Positions 45,061-54,116 are shown, numbered from the stretch's first letter. The stretch: DNA of 64,000 nucleotides from Ga0077536 sp943370145 (GCA_943370145.1 CALRPY020000016.1:1-64000); one strand, 5' to 3'. Notes: generated from the sequence alone by a model not told the origin. Numbers and translations: made by a program.

Positions 45061-45999
45061 TCAGTCCGTCACGTCCCGGATGACGTAGTTCAGCGCGGTG
45101 AAGAAGATCGTATCCGCACAGAACTGCTGCTCGTCCGCGGCCAGCGCCGCCTGTCCCGCGCTGGCCACGAAGTCCTCGCAGTCGTTCATGTTCGCGAACG
45201 AATAGGCACCGACACCGTCGATGCCATCCCCGGCCGCGTCGAACAGCGCATCGCCGGACTCGCCGACGTTGACCAGCTGCGCGTAGCGTCGCACCAGGCG
45301 CGCCACATCGGGCAGTTCGCGGAGTATTCCCGCATGCTGCGCCATCCAGCGTCCACGGAATGCCGCGCGCGACAACGCGTCCGCACGACGATGCACCTTC
45401 AGCAGGACGATCGGCTCGCGCCGGCGATCGCCGCGTTGCACGACGACGTGCTCCTCGGCGAGATGAAAGGCGAAGCCGCGCAGGAACACCGCCTCGTCGG
45501 GAACTATCTTGCCGGCGTACTTGCCGGGACCGCCGCTGAAAAAGGCGTGGACGGCAGCGCTGTCGGCAAAGCCCAGCTGTGCGATACCGTCCCATGGCGG
45601 ACGGGCGTGCGGCACGCAACGCGCAGCCGGATCGCGCACGATCCGGCTCGCTGCGTCGGTGTCGGGCGCATAGGGCGGTGCGCGCCCGCTGACGGGTCCG
45701 GCCGGGAGCCGGTGCTGCTGCAGGTAGTAACGCAGGTGACCCGTCTGCCCGTCGTCGGGCCCGTCCACATGCAGGATTTTCGGGCCGTGAGTCTTGCGCC
45801 AGTACTCGTCGAAGGCTTCCCATTCGAACTGCGGCACGCCGGTCAGGGCCAGGCGGCGATCGCGGGTGCCGGCGTCCTCGATGCCCTCGCCGGCGGCGTT
45901 CACGTTGTAACCCGGCCGCGCTGCGCGCGACGCCGCGGCGGGCGAGGAGTCCGCGCGTCGCACGAAGGCATTCAGGACGAGCAGCGGTTCATTCACCAT
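45061..45999 (-). CDS. EthD domain-containing protein
   Basis: The product has 312 residues. The DABB (dimeric alpha-beta barrel) blocks WRKTHGPKILHVDG and FRGRWMAQHAGILRELPDVARLV are repeated in two halves, as in EthD-fold proteins linked to alkyl ether and lipid metabolism. Function is not clear: EthD is needed for ethyl tert-butyl ether degradation but is not an enzyme on its own. The ATG lies 11 bases inside the end of the enoyl-CoA hydratase gene, so the two are coupled. Confidence 0.8.
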   Translation of the reverse strand: MVNEPLLVLNAFVRRADSSPAAASRAARPGYNVNAAGEGIEDAGTRDRRLALTGVPQFEWEAFDEYWRKTHGPKILHVDGPDDGQTGHLRYYLQQHRLPAGPVSGRAPPYAPDTDAASRIVRDPAARCVPHARPPWDGIAQLGFADSAAVHAFFSGGPGKYAGKIVPDEAVFLRGFAFHLAEEHVVVQRGDRRREPIVLLKVHRRADALSRAAFRGRWMAQHAGILRELPDVARLVRRYAQLVNVGESGDALFDAAGDGIDGVGAYSFANMNDCEDFVASAGQAALAADEQQFCADTIFFTALNYVIRDVTD

Positions 46000-46807
46000 G
46001 CGTGTCGCCAGCCCCTGCGCGCTGCCGCGCCGCGAAGAATCGCGCCGTGTAGTCCGCGGGTTCCGTGGTCCGATACGCGGCAACGAAGGCATCAACGCCC
46101 GCTTCGATCGCGGCCGTCATCCCGCTTTCCTCCCAGCGCCGGATCAGGCGCTTCTGGGCGCGCACCGCGGCCGGCGCGCCGGCCATGATGTCGTTGACAG
46201 CGGTACGCAGCGTGGTCTCCAGCGCGGCCGCCTCGACCGCGTGCTCGACGAGTCCGATGCGCCAGGCCTCGCGTCCATCGATCAGGTGCCCGCGCAGCAG
46301 GAATTCCCGGGTGCGCCCCCAGCCGATGAGACCCGGCAGCAGGGCAGCCTCAATCACGGACGGCACCCCGACCCTGACCTCGGGCATGCCGAAGTGGCCG
46401 TCGCTGCGCGCGATGCGAAAGTCGCAGGCGGCGGCGATTTCGAGGCCACCGCCGATGCAATAGCCCTCGATGCAGGCGATTACCGGGGCCGGAAAGTCCC
46501 GCAACGCAGCGCACACGTCGTGGATGGAGCGGATGAACGCTTCCGCCGTCGCCGGCGTCAGCGCCCCCAGTTCCTTGAGGTCGGCGCCGCCGATGAAGGC
46601 CCGCGGCGTCGCCCCGCGCAGGACGGCGCAACGGACGCCGTCGTCGGCGGCGAGTTCACGCAGCGCCTGGCTGGCGTGACGGAGGGCCGCCGTGCCCACC
46701 ACGTTCAGCGCGGTGCGCCCGACCAGCGAGAGATTGAGCACGTCACCGTTGGCGTGCGGCTCGCGTACGACATGGAGCCCGGGGGCTGATGCCGCGTCAG
46801 CAGCCAT
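45989..46807 (-). CDS. Enoyl-CoA hydratase/isomerase family protein
   Basis: The product has 272 residues, a crotonase fold with GGADLKELGAL near residue 80 and the oxyanion loop IEGYCIGGGLEIAAACDFRIA about 110-130. The usual catalytic Glu positions cannot be confirmed by eye, so specificity (hydratase, isomerase or decarboxylase) is open. It overlaps the EthD gene by 11 bases and the preceding lipoprotein gene by 11 bases, indicating coupled translation. Confidence 0.88.
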   Translation of the reverse strand: MAADAASAPGLHVVREPHANGDVLNLSLVGRTALNVVGTAALRHASQALRELAADDGVRCAVLRGATPRAFIGGADLKELGALTPATAEAFIRSIHDVCAALRDFPAPVIACIEGYCIGGGLEIAAACDFRIARSDGHFGMPEVRVGVPSVIEAALLPGLIGWGRTREFLLRGHLIDGREAWRIGLVEHAVEAAALETTLRTAVNDIMAGAPAAVRAQKRLIRRWEESGMTAAIEAGVDAFVAAYRTTEPADYTARFFAARQRAGAGDTHGE

Positions 46808-47240
46808 CCTGCAGCTCTCCGCTTGGCGGCTGCCGCCGCATGTTGACGTGGACGCTCTTGTCGGGGCGGTCCGTGGCGCGCAGGCACACCAGCGCCTCAT
46901 CGTCGCTGGTCCAGCGCATGCCGATGTTGTGGCGGCTGAACGGCACGCCGTCGTACGCGAGCGAGGCCCGTGCGAGCTCGATGCGGGGTGACTGTGCGTC
47001 GAGCTGTGCGTAGACCACCACCTGGTGCGGCCCCTGCGGAAACCACGGTGCGATGACGGTCGTCGTCAGCACGTACTGGCCTCCGGGCGCGGTGAGGCTT
47101 GCGAAATCGGTGGCGCGTCCGGCCTCGCCGCAGGCCGCGCCGAGACCGGCAAGCGCGACGAGCAGGACTCGCGGCAGCAGCGCCCGTTCAGGCCGGCCTG
47201 GTGTAGATGCCCTGTACAGCAATTGTTCTGCCCTCTTCAT
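46797..47240 (-). CDS. Small putative lipoprotein
   Basis: The product has 147 residues or fewer. A hydrophobic stretch LLPRVLLVALAGLGAAC near residue 22-37 ends in a lipobox-like Gly-Ala-Ala-Cys, so it is a candidate lipoprotein; the rest is a mixed beta-rich domain (SLAYDGVPFSRHNIGMRWT). I do not recognise the family. The start is unsure: the Met at 47240 overlaps the methyltransferase by 53 bases, and a TTG six codons later is an alternative. Confidence 0.65.
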   Translation of the reverse strand: MKRAEQLLYRASTPGRPERALLPRVLLVALAGLGAACGEAGRATDFASLTAPGGQYVLTTTVIAPWFPQGPHQVVVYAQLDAQSPRIELARASLAYDGVPFSRHNIGMRWTSDDEALVCLRATDRPDKSVHVNMRRQPPSGELQDGC

Positions 47241-48036
47241 TGTTCAGCAGGCCGTTGCGGGTCTTCTCCAGCACCTGCTCCGGCACGATGGCGCCAATGC
47301 CCAGACGCGGCTCGCCGTCACGCGTCAGCGCGGCGTAGCGCTTGCGTCCGACGGCGACGACCTGCGCCGTGTTGTCGAGCCAGCGCGTCTCCGTGAGCCC
47401 GGCGGCGCCGAAGGCTGCGCGCAACCCGTCGCCGCTCACCAGAAAGGACAGCGCCGCGCTCGATGCCCAGAAGGCGGGGTAGTAGGCATCGCCCTCGCCG
47501 GCGACGACGGCCTCGAAGGCGAGGATGCCGCCCGGGCGCAGCACCCGCGCGACCTCGCGAGCAAAACCCGCCTTGTCCGGGATGTTCATCAGCATGTTCT
47601 GTGACCAGACGACGTCCATGCTCGCGTCGGCCACCGGCAGGGCGAGCGCCGAGCCCTGCATGAAGCGGGTCTGCGCCGCGAGCCCGAGGCGCTGGGAGAG
47701 GATACCGGCGGCGTGCACGAACCCGAGGGTCAGATCGACGCCGGTGACGTCGGCGCCGAACTCCGCGGCAAGCGTCCGCGCGGGTCCGCCGATGCCGCTC
47801 CCGACGTCCAAGATGCGCATGCCGTCCGCGATCCCCGCGAAGCGCGCCAGCGCGCGCGTCGATTCGCGGCCCCCGCCGTGGAATTCGTCGAACTGCGCGG
47901 CGACGTCGCGGGTGAGCTGGTCGGGGTCGTGGCCCGCCGCGCGCAGACTCTCGACGATACGCGCCCAGACGTCGCCGGGCGCATAGTGCCGGTTGAGCGC
48001 CATCTCGAGCGCGCTGTCGTTCGTGTCGTCCGCCAT
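47188..48036 (-). CDS. SAM-dependent methyltransferase
   Basis: The product has 282 residues, class I methyltransferase fold: the motif I ILDVGSGIGGPA lies near residue 74, and VTGVDLTLGFV follows with an acidic motif II. The motif IV region is VVWSQNMLMNI. The substrate is unknown; resemblance to UbiE/cyclopropane-synthase-like enzymes suggests a small lipid or quinone. GGAG precedes the ATG. It is part of a minus-strand run with the small lipoprotein downstream and an SDR upstream (41 bases). Confidence 0.88.
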   Translation of the reverse strand: MADDTNDSALEMALNRHYAPGDVWARIVESLRAAGHDPDQLTRDVAAQFDEFHGGGRESTRALARFAGIADGMRILDVGSGIGGPARTLAAEFGADVTGVDLTLGFVHAAGILSQRLGLAAQTRFMQGSALALPVADASMDVVWSQNMLMNIPDKAGFAREVARVLRPGGILAFEAVVAGEGDAYYPAFWASSAALSFLVSGDGLRAAFGAAGLTETRWLDNTAQVVAVGRKRYAALTRDGEPRLGIGAIVPEQVLEKTRNGLLNNEEGRTIAVQGIYTRPA

Positions 48037-48076
48037 CGGATTCTCCGTGCAACTGGCCGAGGTCGGTGGTGCCGCC

Positions 48077-48811
48077 TCAGGGCAGCATTTGCGCGCGTTC
48101 GCGCGCGAGGCCTTCCGGGTCGCTGCGGAAGCGTTCCGCGAGCATGTTCGACAACTCGCCGATGAACACTTCCGAACGACCGGCGGCGAGGGCGTCCAGC
48201 GCCGTCCTCGCGACGAAATCCGGCGGGTCCTTGGGCCCCGGGTAACCCTCCGCCATCGAGGTGTCGATCGTCGCCGGCACCGCGGCGAGCACGCGCGTCC
48301 CCTGCGCGGCGAGTTCGGCGCCGAGGCAGCGCGTCAGCGCGAGGGCCGCGAACTTCGACGCGCAGTAGGAACCGACGACAGGCGCCACCGCCACCGCGAG
48401 TATCGACAGCACATTGACGATGCCGCCGCCCCCGTTGCGCGCAAGCACCGGCGCGAAGGCCTGGCACAGGTTGAGCACACCGTAGTAATTGACGTCCATC
48501 TCGCGACGGATAGCGGCCTGGTCCGGCCGCGTGACGAAGCCGCCGTAGTTTGCGAGCACCCCGGCGTTGTTGACCAGCACGGTGACATCGCCGCAAGCGC
48601 GGGCGGCAGCCGCGCAGTCGTCGCTGCTCGTCACGTCCAGCCGGACCGGATTGATGCGCGCGGGGTCGAGTGCGACCACCGGGGCCAGCAGCGCGGTATC
48701 CCGCGCGGCCGCATGGACGCGCGCGGCTCCCTGGCGCAGGGCTTCACGCACGAACGCGAGGCCGAGACCCCGGTTCGCGCCAGTGATGAGGACTATGCCG
48801 TCTTTGATCAC
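48077..48811 (-). CDS. Short-chain dehydrogenase/reductase
   Basis: The product has 244 residues, a classical SDR with GANRGLGLAFVREAL near residue 11, VLVNNAGVLAN, YCASK with Ser upstream (SILAVAVA). It starts with GTG at 48811 with AGGAGGG 7 bases upstream. Its substrate is unknown. It lies 41 bases before the methyltransferase gene in the same run. Confidence 0.87.
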   Translation of the reverse strand: MIKDGIVLITGANRGLGLAFVREALRQGAARVHAAARDTALLAPVVALDPARINPVRLDVTSSDDCAAAARACGDVTVLVNNAGVLANYGGFVTRPDQAAIRREMDVNYYGVLNLCQAFAPVLARNGGGGIVNVLSILAVAVAPVVGSYCASKFAALALTRCLGAELAAQGTRVLAAVPATIDTSMAEGYPGPKDPPDFVARTALDALAAGRSEVFIGELSNMLAERFRSDPEGLARERAQMLP

Positions 48812-48898
48812 GCCGTTTCCCTCCTGGGTTTGAAGCCCCTCATTCTCGCGTCAGGGAGCCCTGCAGGGAACAGCGCCGTCGCGCTGGCTGCGGGAAGC

Positions 48899-49900
48899 TC
48901 AGCCCAGCAGTTCGCGCAGGGCCGCGTCGATATGGGCGTTGTCGGCCGGCGCCATGCCGAAACCCGCCCCGTGGCCCCAGCCGGAAGGGATCGGGCGCAA
49001 TTCGGCGTTCGGCATCTGCGCGACCTCGGCCGCGTTGTCGGCGACCGGGAAGTACTGGTCGGTGGTGCCGGGCATCACGATTGCCCGGCCACGAATGGCG
49101 GCGAGCGCAGCCCCCAAATCGCCGCCGAAAACCGGGTTGGCGCTGATATCGCCGGCCAGCCAGGTGTCCGCCATCGCGATGAGATCGTTGGCGTCGTTCT
49201 GCAGGAAGTAGTTCTGCGTGAGCTTGAGCACGTCCTGTCGCGTGCCGAGCCCGATCGCGCGGTAGAGCTTCTCGCGCATGAAATCCTGCGAGAAGAGCCA
49301 GGCCGCGTAGACCTTGCCGAAGGCGAGCATGCCGCGGAGCGGCGGGCTGTCGTACCAGCCCTCCTTGAAATCCGGGTCGAGCATCAGCGCGCCCTTGGCG
49401 CTGTCGACGAACAGGTAGTTGTGGTCCGAGGTGCGCGCCGAGGCGCAGATCGGCGCTATCGCGTCGACCAGGTCCGGATACAGGGCCCCCCACTGGTAGG
49501 ACTGCATGCCCCCCATCGAGAAACCGGCGACGAGCCTGATGCGTTTGACGCCAAGGTGCGTCGTCAGGAGCCGGTGCTGGCACACCACGTTGTCGTAGAG
49601 GCTCACGAGCGGAAAGCCACCGCGGCCGTAAGGCGCGGGCATGTTGCTTGGCGACGACGAGAGACCGTTGCCGAACATGTTGGGCACGACGACGAAATAG
49701 CGGGAGGTGTCGATCGCCCGGCCTTCACTCAGCATGTAGGCGGTTTCCGCATGTCGCCCGCCGTAAAACGTCGGCACGACGACCACGTTGTCCCGTGCGG
49801 GCGAGAGCGTCCCGTAGGTCTTGTAGGCGAGCTTGAGATCGAGCGTGACACCGGACTGGGTCGTGTAGCCGGGAATCAGGAAGACTTCGTGGTCAATCAT
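48899..49900 (-). CDS. MetX-like alpha/beta hydrolase (homoserine acetyltransferase fold)
   Basis: The product has 333 residues and resembles homoserine O-acetyltransferase-like hydrolases. The nucleophile elbow is AGFSMGGMQ with Ser128; acid in TTDQYFPVAD and His in GWGHGAGFG near the C-terminus. It starts FLIPGYTTQSGVTL. The real MetX usually has an N-terminal TNNRPGLPVIL-like block, absent here, so it may be an esterase or transferase of a different substrate. The start at 49900 has GAGGAA upstream. It is followed by the SDR and preceded closely (10 bases) by the YbjQ-like gene. Confidence 0.85.
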   Translation of the reverse strand: MIDHEVFLIPGYTTQSGVTLDLKLAYKTYGTLSPARDNVVVVPTFYGGRHAETAYMLSEGRAIDTSRYFVVVPNMFGNGLSSSPSNMPAPYGRGGFPLVSLYDNVVCQHRLLTTHLGVKRIRLVAGFSMGGMQSYQWGALYPDLVDAIAPICASARTSDHNYLFVDSAKGALMLDPDFKEGWYDSPPLRGMLAFGKVYAAWLFSQDFMREKLYRAIGLGTRQDVLKLTQNYFLQNDANDLIAMADTWLAGDISANPVFGGDLGAALAAIRGRAIVMPGTTDQYFPVADNAAEVAQMPNAELRPIPSGWGHGAGFGMAPADNAHIDAALRELLG

Positions 49901-49910
49901 CGTGCTTTCC

Positions 49911-50279
49911 TCAGCGGTCCGCCGACGCGGCGCCCTGTCTGCGTTGTACGACGACGGCCGTGCCGCTGGCACAGACCATCAGCATTTCGTTGATCGTCTC
50001 GTAATCGAGGTCGATGCCGACGACCGCGTTCGCGCCGAGGGCCTGCGCCTGCTCCGTCATTTCCGCCAGTGCGGTCTCGCGCGCGCGCCCGAGGGCGGAC
50101 TCGTAACCCCCGGCTCGGCCGCCCACGATGTCCCGCACCCGCGCAAACAGGTCGCGAAAGATGTTCGCGCCGATGATCGCCTCGCTGACGACGATGCCCT
50201 TGTAGGCCGTGATCTCGTGGCCGTCGAGGGTGGCGGTGGTCGACAGCAGGAATCCGGACCGATGGAATTCAGTGGCCAC
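49911..50279 (-). CDS. YbjQ/UPF0145-family protein
   Basis: The product has 122 residues and matches the YbjQ-like (heavy-metal-binding) domain family: a start near LLSTTATLDGHEITAYKGIV and the block ANIFRDLFARVRDIVGGRAGGYE, followed by AMALGANAVVGIDLDYE-like ALGANAVVGIDLDYETI. The family forms pentamers of unknown role. It starts with GTG at 50279 with GGAG 7 bases upstream. It lies between the SMR gene and the MetX-like gene. Confidence 0.88.
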   Translation of the reverse strand: MATEFHRSGFLLSTTATLDGHEITAYKGIVVSEAIIGANIFRDLFARVRDIVGGRAGGYESALGRARETALAEMTEQAQALGANAVVGIDLDYETINEMLMVCASGTAVVVQRRQGAASADR

Positions 50280-50310
50280 GCAAGTGCTCCGCCCGGAGAC
50301 AAGTCGACAT

Positions 50311-50640
50311 TCAGTGTGGCATCGAATCGGAGAAGATCGCCAGCACGAGCACACCCGCGAGTATCAGTGCGATGCCCAGCAGCGCCGGGACGTCGAGCGA
50401 CTGCCGGTAGATGATCCAGGCGAACACCATCACGAGCACCTGGCCGATGCCGGACCAGATCGCATAGGCAATCCCCACCGGTATCGTGCGCAAGGTCAGG
50501 CTCAGCAGGAAAAAGGCCGCGGTATAGCCGACGAGGACAATCAGCGTGGGGCCCGGCACCCGGAAGCCGTCGGCGGCCTTCAGCGCGGTTGTCGCCGCCA
50601 CTTCGCAGACGATCGCGAGCACGAGATAAAAATAATGCAC
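50311..50640 (-). CDS. Small multidrug resistance (SMR) transporter, EmrE-like
   Basis: The product has 109 residues with four membrane helices. It has the conserved essential Glu13 (VCEVAATTALK) and the blocks GIAYAIWSGIGQV and DVPALLGIALILAGV, close to EmrE. It works as an antiparallel dimer exporting cationic compounds for protons. It starts with GTG at 50640, with AAGGA upstream. It begins the minus-strand run ending with the photolyase. Confidence 0.93.
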   Translation of the reverse strand: MHYFYLVLAIVCEVAATTALKAADGFRVPGPTLIVLVGYTAAFFLLSLTLRTIPVGIAYAIWSGIGQVLVMVFAWIIYRQSLDVPALLGIALILAGVLVLAIFSDSMPH

Positions 50641-50791
50641 GGTCGTCCTTCAGGCGCGGGCAAGGTGTCATTATCGCGGGCGCCCCGGCGCCATGCCATC
50701 CCGGCGCAGCCCCGGACCCATGCAGCGCCCGGATTGCGCTCCTCGGCGGCCGCCCGCAAGCTAGGCGCGATCCACCCGCCAACGGAGCCCC

Positions 50792-52417
50792 ATGATCGCT
50801 GCCCTGCACCACTGGCTGGACCGCAACCTGCTGTCCCTGGCGCGCGAATTGCGCTGGTCCTATCTCCCGCCCCTGATGGTCTACGTGGCGGCCGGCGTGT
50901 CCGGACTGACCGGCATCGTCGGTACGTTCTTCATCAAGGAATACCTCGACCTGTCGGCGGCCTTTCTGGCCGCAATCGGCTTCTGGGCCGGCATTCCGTG
51001 GGCCCTGAAAATGCCGATGGGCCACCTGGTCGACATCATCTGGCGCTACAAGGAGGCGCTGGTCTTCGTCGGCGCGGCACTGATCGCGGCGAGCCTGCTC
51101 ATCATGATCGGACTGATTGGCCATCCCGCGGAAATGCGCGCGATCATGTCCGCCAGCCACTGGTACGTGCTGGCGGCGCTGCTCGCGCCCGTCGGCTACA
51201 TGATGCAGGACACGGTCGCCGACGCGATGACGGTGGAGGCGGTACCCCGCGTCGACGAGTCGGGCCAGCCGATCGACGCCGCGACCCGGCGGCTGATGAA
51301 CACCACGATGCAGACGCTGGGCCGGGTCGCCATCATCGGCGGCGGCGTGCTGGTGTCGCTGGCGAACGTGATCCTGTTCGCCGGCGCCGAGTCCCTGCCG
51401 CAGGCGGACAAGGTCGCGATTTACCTCGACGTCTACCGCTACGCGCTCATGGTGCCGCTGATTTCGGTCACCGGCGTCTGCCTTGCGCTCGCGCTGCGGC
51501 GACGCCGTCGCGCCGTGCTCGCCGCGCAGGGTTATACCGGCCAGGAACTCGCGCGGGCACTCACGGGGCGACAGGAGGCGACACGTCCCAACTGGACCAT
51601 CCTCGGCGGCAGCCTGGCCTTCGTTGCGATCACGCTGTCAACGGGGCTGTCGAATCTGGGCTATGCGCAGGAAATCATCTTCTTCGGTTCCCTCGGCATC
51701 ATCAGCTTCCTGATGTGGCGACTGCTCGGCGAACTGGAAGCGGACGCCCGGCGCACGCTGCTCGGCACCGCGATCGTGATCTTCGTGTTCCGCGCGCTGC
51801 CGGGTACCGGGGCTGGTTCGACCTGGTGGATGATCGATGAACTCGGCTTCGACCAATCGTTCATCGCGCGCCTGTCGCTGATCGCAAGCGTGCTGACCCT
51901 CGTCGGCCTGTTCGCATTCCGGCGCATGATGGCGGAACGCTCCATCGCCTGGATCGTGGGCCTGCTGACCATGGCCGGCTTCCTGCTCGGCCTGCCAACG
52001 CTAGGCATGTATTACGGGCTGCACGAATGGACCGCCGCCCATACCGGCGGCCTCGTCGACGCGCGCTTCATCGCGCTGATCGACACGGCCCTGGAGTCAC
52101 CGCTCGGCCAGATCTCGATGGTGCCGCTGCTGGCGTGGATCGCGAACTCCGCGCCGGCCCACCTCAAGGCCACCTACTTCGCAGTCATGGCCTCGTTCAC
52201 GAACCTGGCGCTATCGGCCTCCCAGCTCGGCACGCGCTACCTCAACGAGATTTTCGTCGTGGTCCGCGAGACCCGCGATCCCGTGACACACGCAATCAGC
52301 GCGCCGGCCGATTACAGTCAGCTCGGCGAGCTGCTGATCGTCGTGCTGGCGCTGGGGCTGAGCCTGCCCTTCCTCGCGATCCTGGTGACGCGGCTCTGCG
52401 GCCTGCGCAGCGCGTGA
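50792..52417 (+). CDS. MFS transporter, folate-biopterin transporter (BT1) family
   Basis: The product has 541 residues with about twelve membrane helices. The BT1-like features are GTFFIKEYLDLSAAFLAAIGFWAGIPWALKMP (split into an N-terminal helix pair), the loop VADAMTVEAVPR and a large central loop. BT1 family members move folate or pteridines in protozoa and cyanobacteria; the substrate here is unknown. GGAG precedes the ATG at 50792. It diverges from the SMR gene and converges on the LLM gene with a 9-base gap. Confidence 0.82.
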   Translation: MIAALHHWLDRNLLSLARELRWSYLPPLMVYVAAGVSGLTGIVGTFFIKEYLDLSAAFLAAIGFWAGIPWALKMPMGHLVDIIWRYKEALVFVGAALIAASLLIMIGLIGHPAEMRAIMSASHWYVLAALLAPVGYMMQDTVADAMTVEAVPRVDESGQPIDAATRRLMNTTMQTLGRVAIIGGGVLVSLANVILFAGAESLPQADKVAIYLDVYRYALMVPLISVTGVCLALALRRRRRAVLAAQGYTGQELARALTGRQEATRPNWTILGGSLAFVAITLSTGLSNLGYAQEIIFFGSLGIISFLMWRLLGELEADARRTLLGTAIVIFVFRALPGTGAGSTWWMIDELGFDQSFIARLSLIASVLTLVGLFAFRRMMAERSIAWIVGLLTMAGFLLGLPTLGMYYGLHEWTAAHTGGLVDARFIALIDTALESPLGQISMVPLLAWIANSAPAHLKATYFAVMASFTNLALSASQLGTRYLNEIFVVVRETRDPVTHAISAPADYSQLGELLIVVLALGLSLPFLAILVTRLCGLRSA

Positions 52418-52426
52418 GGCGCGCGC

Positions 52427-53605
52427 TCAGCCGCGCGTTTTCGCCGCCTGCTCGGCCGCGTGCCGCGCGGTCACGGCCTCGATCGCCAGGCGCTGCTGCT
52501 CCACGAGCTCGCCGCGCGCCGCCACCGCGCGGGCGCGCGCATCCAGCGTCGCGGCGGCCTGCCCCTGATAGTGCGGCATGACGTATTTCGCGATCAGCTC
52601 GTAGCTGCGGCGGGTCGCCTGCGTGTTGGCCCATTCGTGGGCGAGCATCAGGTAGGCGCCGAAGCCACCGTTCGACTGCGTGACGAGGCGGTCGATCTGC
52701 GCGCGCACGTCGTCCGGCGTGCCAATGGCGCCAAGCCCAGACTCCGCGACGTAGTCGATCATCTCGCGCACGCTGTCGCCCTTGACGCTCATGTGCGGCA
52801 GCCCTGCCACGGTCTGGAAGTAGCGGAACCAGTGCTCGATGCCGTATGCGACGTCGCGATAGGCTTCCTCGCGGGTCTCCGCACAATGCACGAGCCCGAC
52901 CAGCCGCCACTTCGTGCGGTCGGCCACCGTGCCGAATTCCGCCGCGCGCTGTTCCATGACATTCCAGTGCATCGCCAGCGCATCGAAGCCGGCAGACTGG
53001 GTCGCGCCCAGCGACAGGAGGCCAACGCCGTGCTTGCCCGCGAGGCGCGGCCCGGAAGGGCTCGCGACCGCCGCGACCGCGATGTCGAACAGCGGCGACG
53101 AGTACGGCCGCAGGTGCAGGTGGGCGTCGCGCAGGTCCCAGCGTTGATTGCGGAAATTGACCGGCTCGTCACCGCGCAGCAGTCGCATGATGACGTCGAA
53201 GCCCTGCTCGAGCAGGTCGCGGGTTTCCGACTGTTCGATGCCGATCATCGCGGCATCGGTCGGCAGGGATCCGGGGCCCGCGCCGAACATCACCCGTCCC
53301 CGCGTCAGGTGGTCGAGCAGCACGAGACGCTCGGCCACCCACAGCGGATTGTGATACCCGACGCTGATGACGCCGGTGCCGAGCCGGATGTGACGGGTAC
53401 GCTCGGCGGCCGTCGCGATGAAGATTTCCGGTGCGGCGATGATCTCCATGCCCGCCGAGTGGTGTTCCCCGATCCAGGCTTCGTCATAGCCCAGCGCATC
53501 CAGCCACTGGATCAACTCGAGGTCGCGCTGCAGGGACAGGGTCGGATTGGTGCCCGGCGCATGAAAGGGGGCGAGAAAGATCCCGAAGCGCATGCGGTTG
53601 GTCAT
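52427..53605 (-). CDS. LLM-class (luciferase-like) flavin-dependent oxidoreductase
   Basis: The product has 392 residues, a bacterial luciferase-like TIM barrel: FGIFLAPFHAP near residue 7, LDALGYDEAWIGEHHSAGME, SVGYHNPLWVAERLVLLDHLTRGR and GAGPGSLPTDAAMIG. It uses reduced FMN and O2 to monooxygenate an unknown substrate and needs a flavin reductase; one is encoded at 9092-9571, but not adjacent. The last ~60 residues are Ala/Arg-rich, a possibly disordered tail. GGGAG lies upstream of the ATG at 53605. Confidence 0.9.
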   Translation of the reverse strand: MTNRMRFGIFLAPFHAPGTNPTLSLQRDLELIQWLDALGYDEAWIGEHHSAGMEIIAAPEIFIATAAERTRHIRLGTGVISVGYHNPLWVAERLVLLDHLTRGRVMFGAGPGSLPTDAAMIGIEQSETRDLLEQGFDVIMRLLRGDEPVNFRNQRWDLRDAHLHLRPYSSPLFDIAVAAVASPSGPRLAGKHGVGLLSLGATQSAGFDALAMHWNVMEQRAAEFGTVADRTKWRLVGLVHCAETREEAYRDVAYGIEHWFRYFQTVAGLPHMSVKGDSVREMIDYVAESGLGAIGTPDDVRAQIDRLVTQSNGGFGAYLMLAHEWANTQATRRSYELIAKYVMPHYQGQAAATLDARARAVAARGELVEQQRLAIEAVTARHAAEQAAKTRG

Positions 53606-53989
53606 GAGTCGATGGTCTCCCTGCGGATGGATAGCGAGGCGCCGACCATAGCATCAGGCCAGGGCACCAGCCATCGACATGCAAGCCCCGTGTCTGTCGT
53701 CGGCAGACGACGAACGTCCGCTCGCGCACCGGCGCGCAGGCTCGCTGCGACCTGCCGCAACGGCTCCGGGCTGAGCCGCGAACACCCTGGCGCTCGCCGA
53801 GTTGCGAACTTCCTCACAAAAGCGGATGCGATGCGGGTGCGCGGCGTGCAGGTGGCACTCGCGTTGCAGACCGTCGGACAACAGAGCGCAGCGCCAGCGG
53901 CAAGTGGAGACCCGGCTGTCCGCCGTGCTTGCGCCTGTGGCCTCGCCGGGTCGTGCAGCCCCGCGGCGGCCGACTGCTCGCGTTGAGCT

Positions 53990-54106
53990 GCCCCGTGTGC
54001 TCACCGCATGCTTTCTTCATGCAGGCGAGGAGTTCCTCCGCGCCGTCCGACGCGACGGGCCTCCTTCTCCTCATCGACTTGGGCGCCCCGCGGGGCGCTT
54101 TTTTTT
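53990..54106 (+). ncRNA. Candidate small RNA with orphan terminator
   Basis: The terminator at 54083-54106 has no plus-strand gene before it. Upstream are the hairpins GCATG/CATGC (about 54006-54022) and GCGAGGA/TCCTCCGC, followed by the unpaired C/U-rich run CCTCCTTCTCCTC, which is complementary to ribosome-binding sites. This arrangement is that of a trans-acting antisense RNA. I cannot place a promoter, and the 5' end is a guess. Confidence 0.4.
54083..54106 (+). terminator. Strong Rho-independent terminator, plus strand
   Basis: A perfect 8-bp palindrome GCGCCCCG/CGGGGCGC is followed by eight T residues. It faces the end of msrA (minus strand) but its T-tract is oriented for plus-strand transcription. 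Confidence 0.8.
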
Positions 54107-54116
54107 CGCCCGCGTT

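Larger units (their letters stand above)
53606..54116. other. 510-base gap, probable small-RNA locus
   Basis: No gene is convincing; short frames have no recognisable domains. The plus-strand segment from about 53990 to 54106 contains two small hairpins and a CU-rich stretch before an intrinsic terminator and is listed as a candidate RNA. The remainder holds the divergent start of the LLM gene and nothing else recognisable. Confidence 0.5.
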
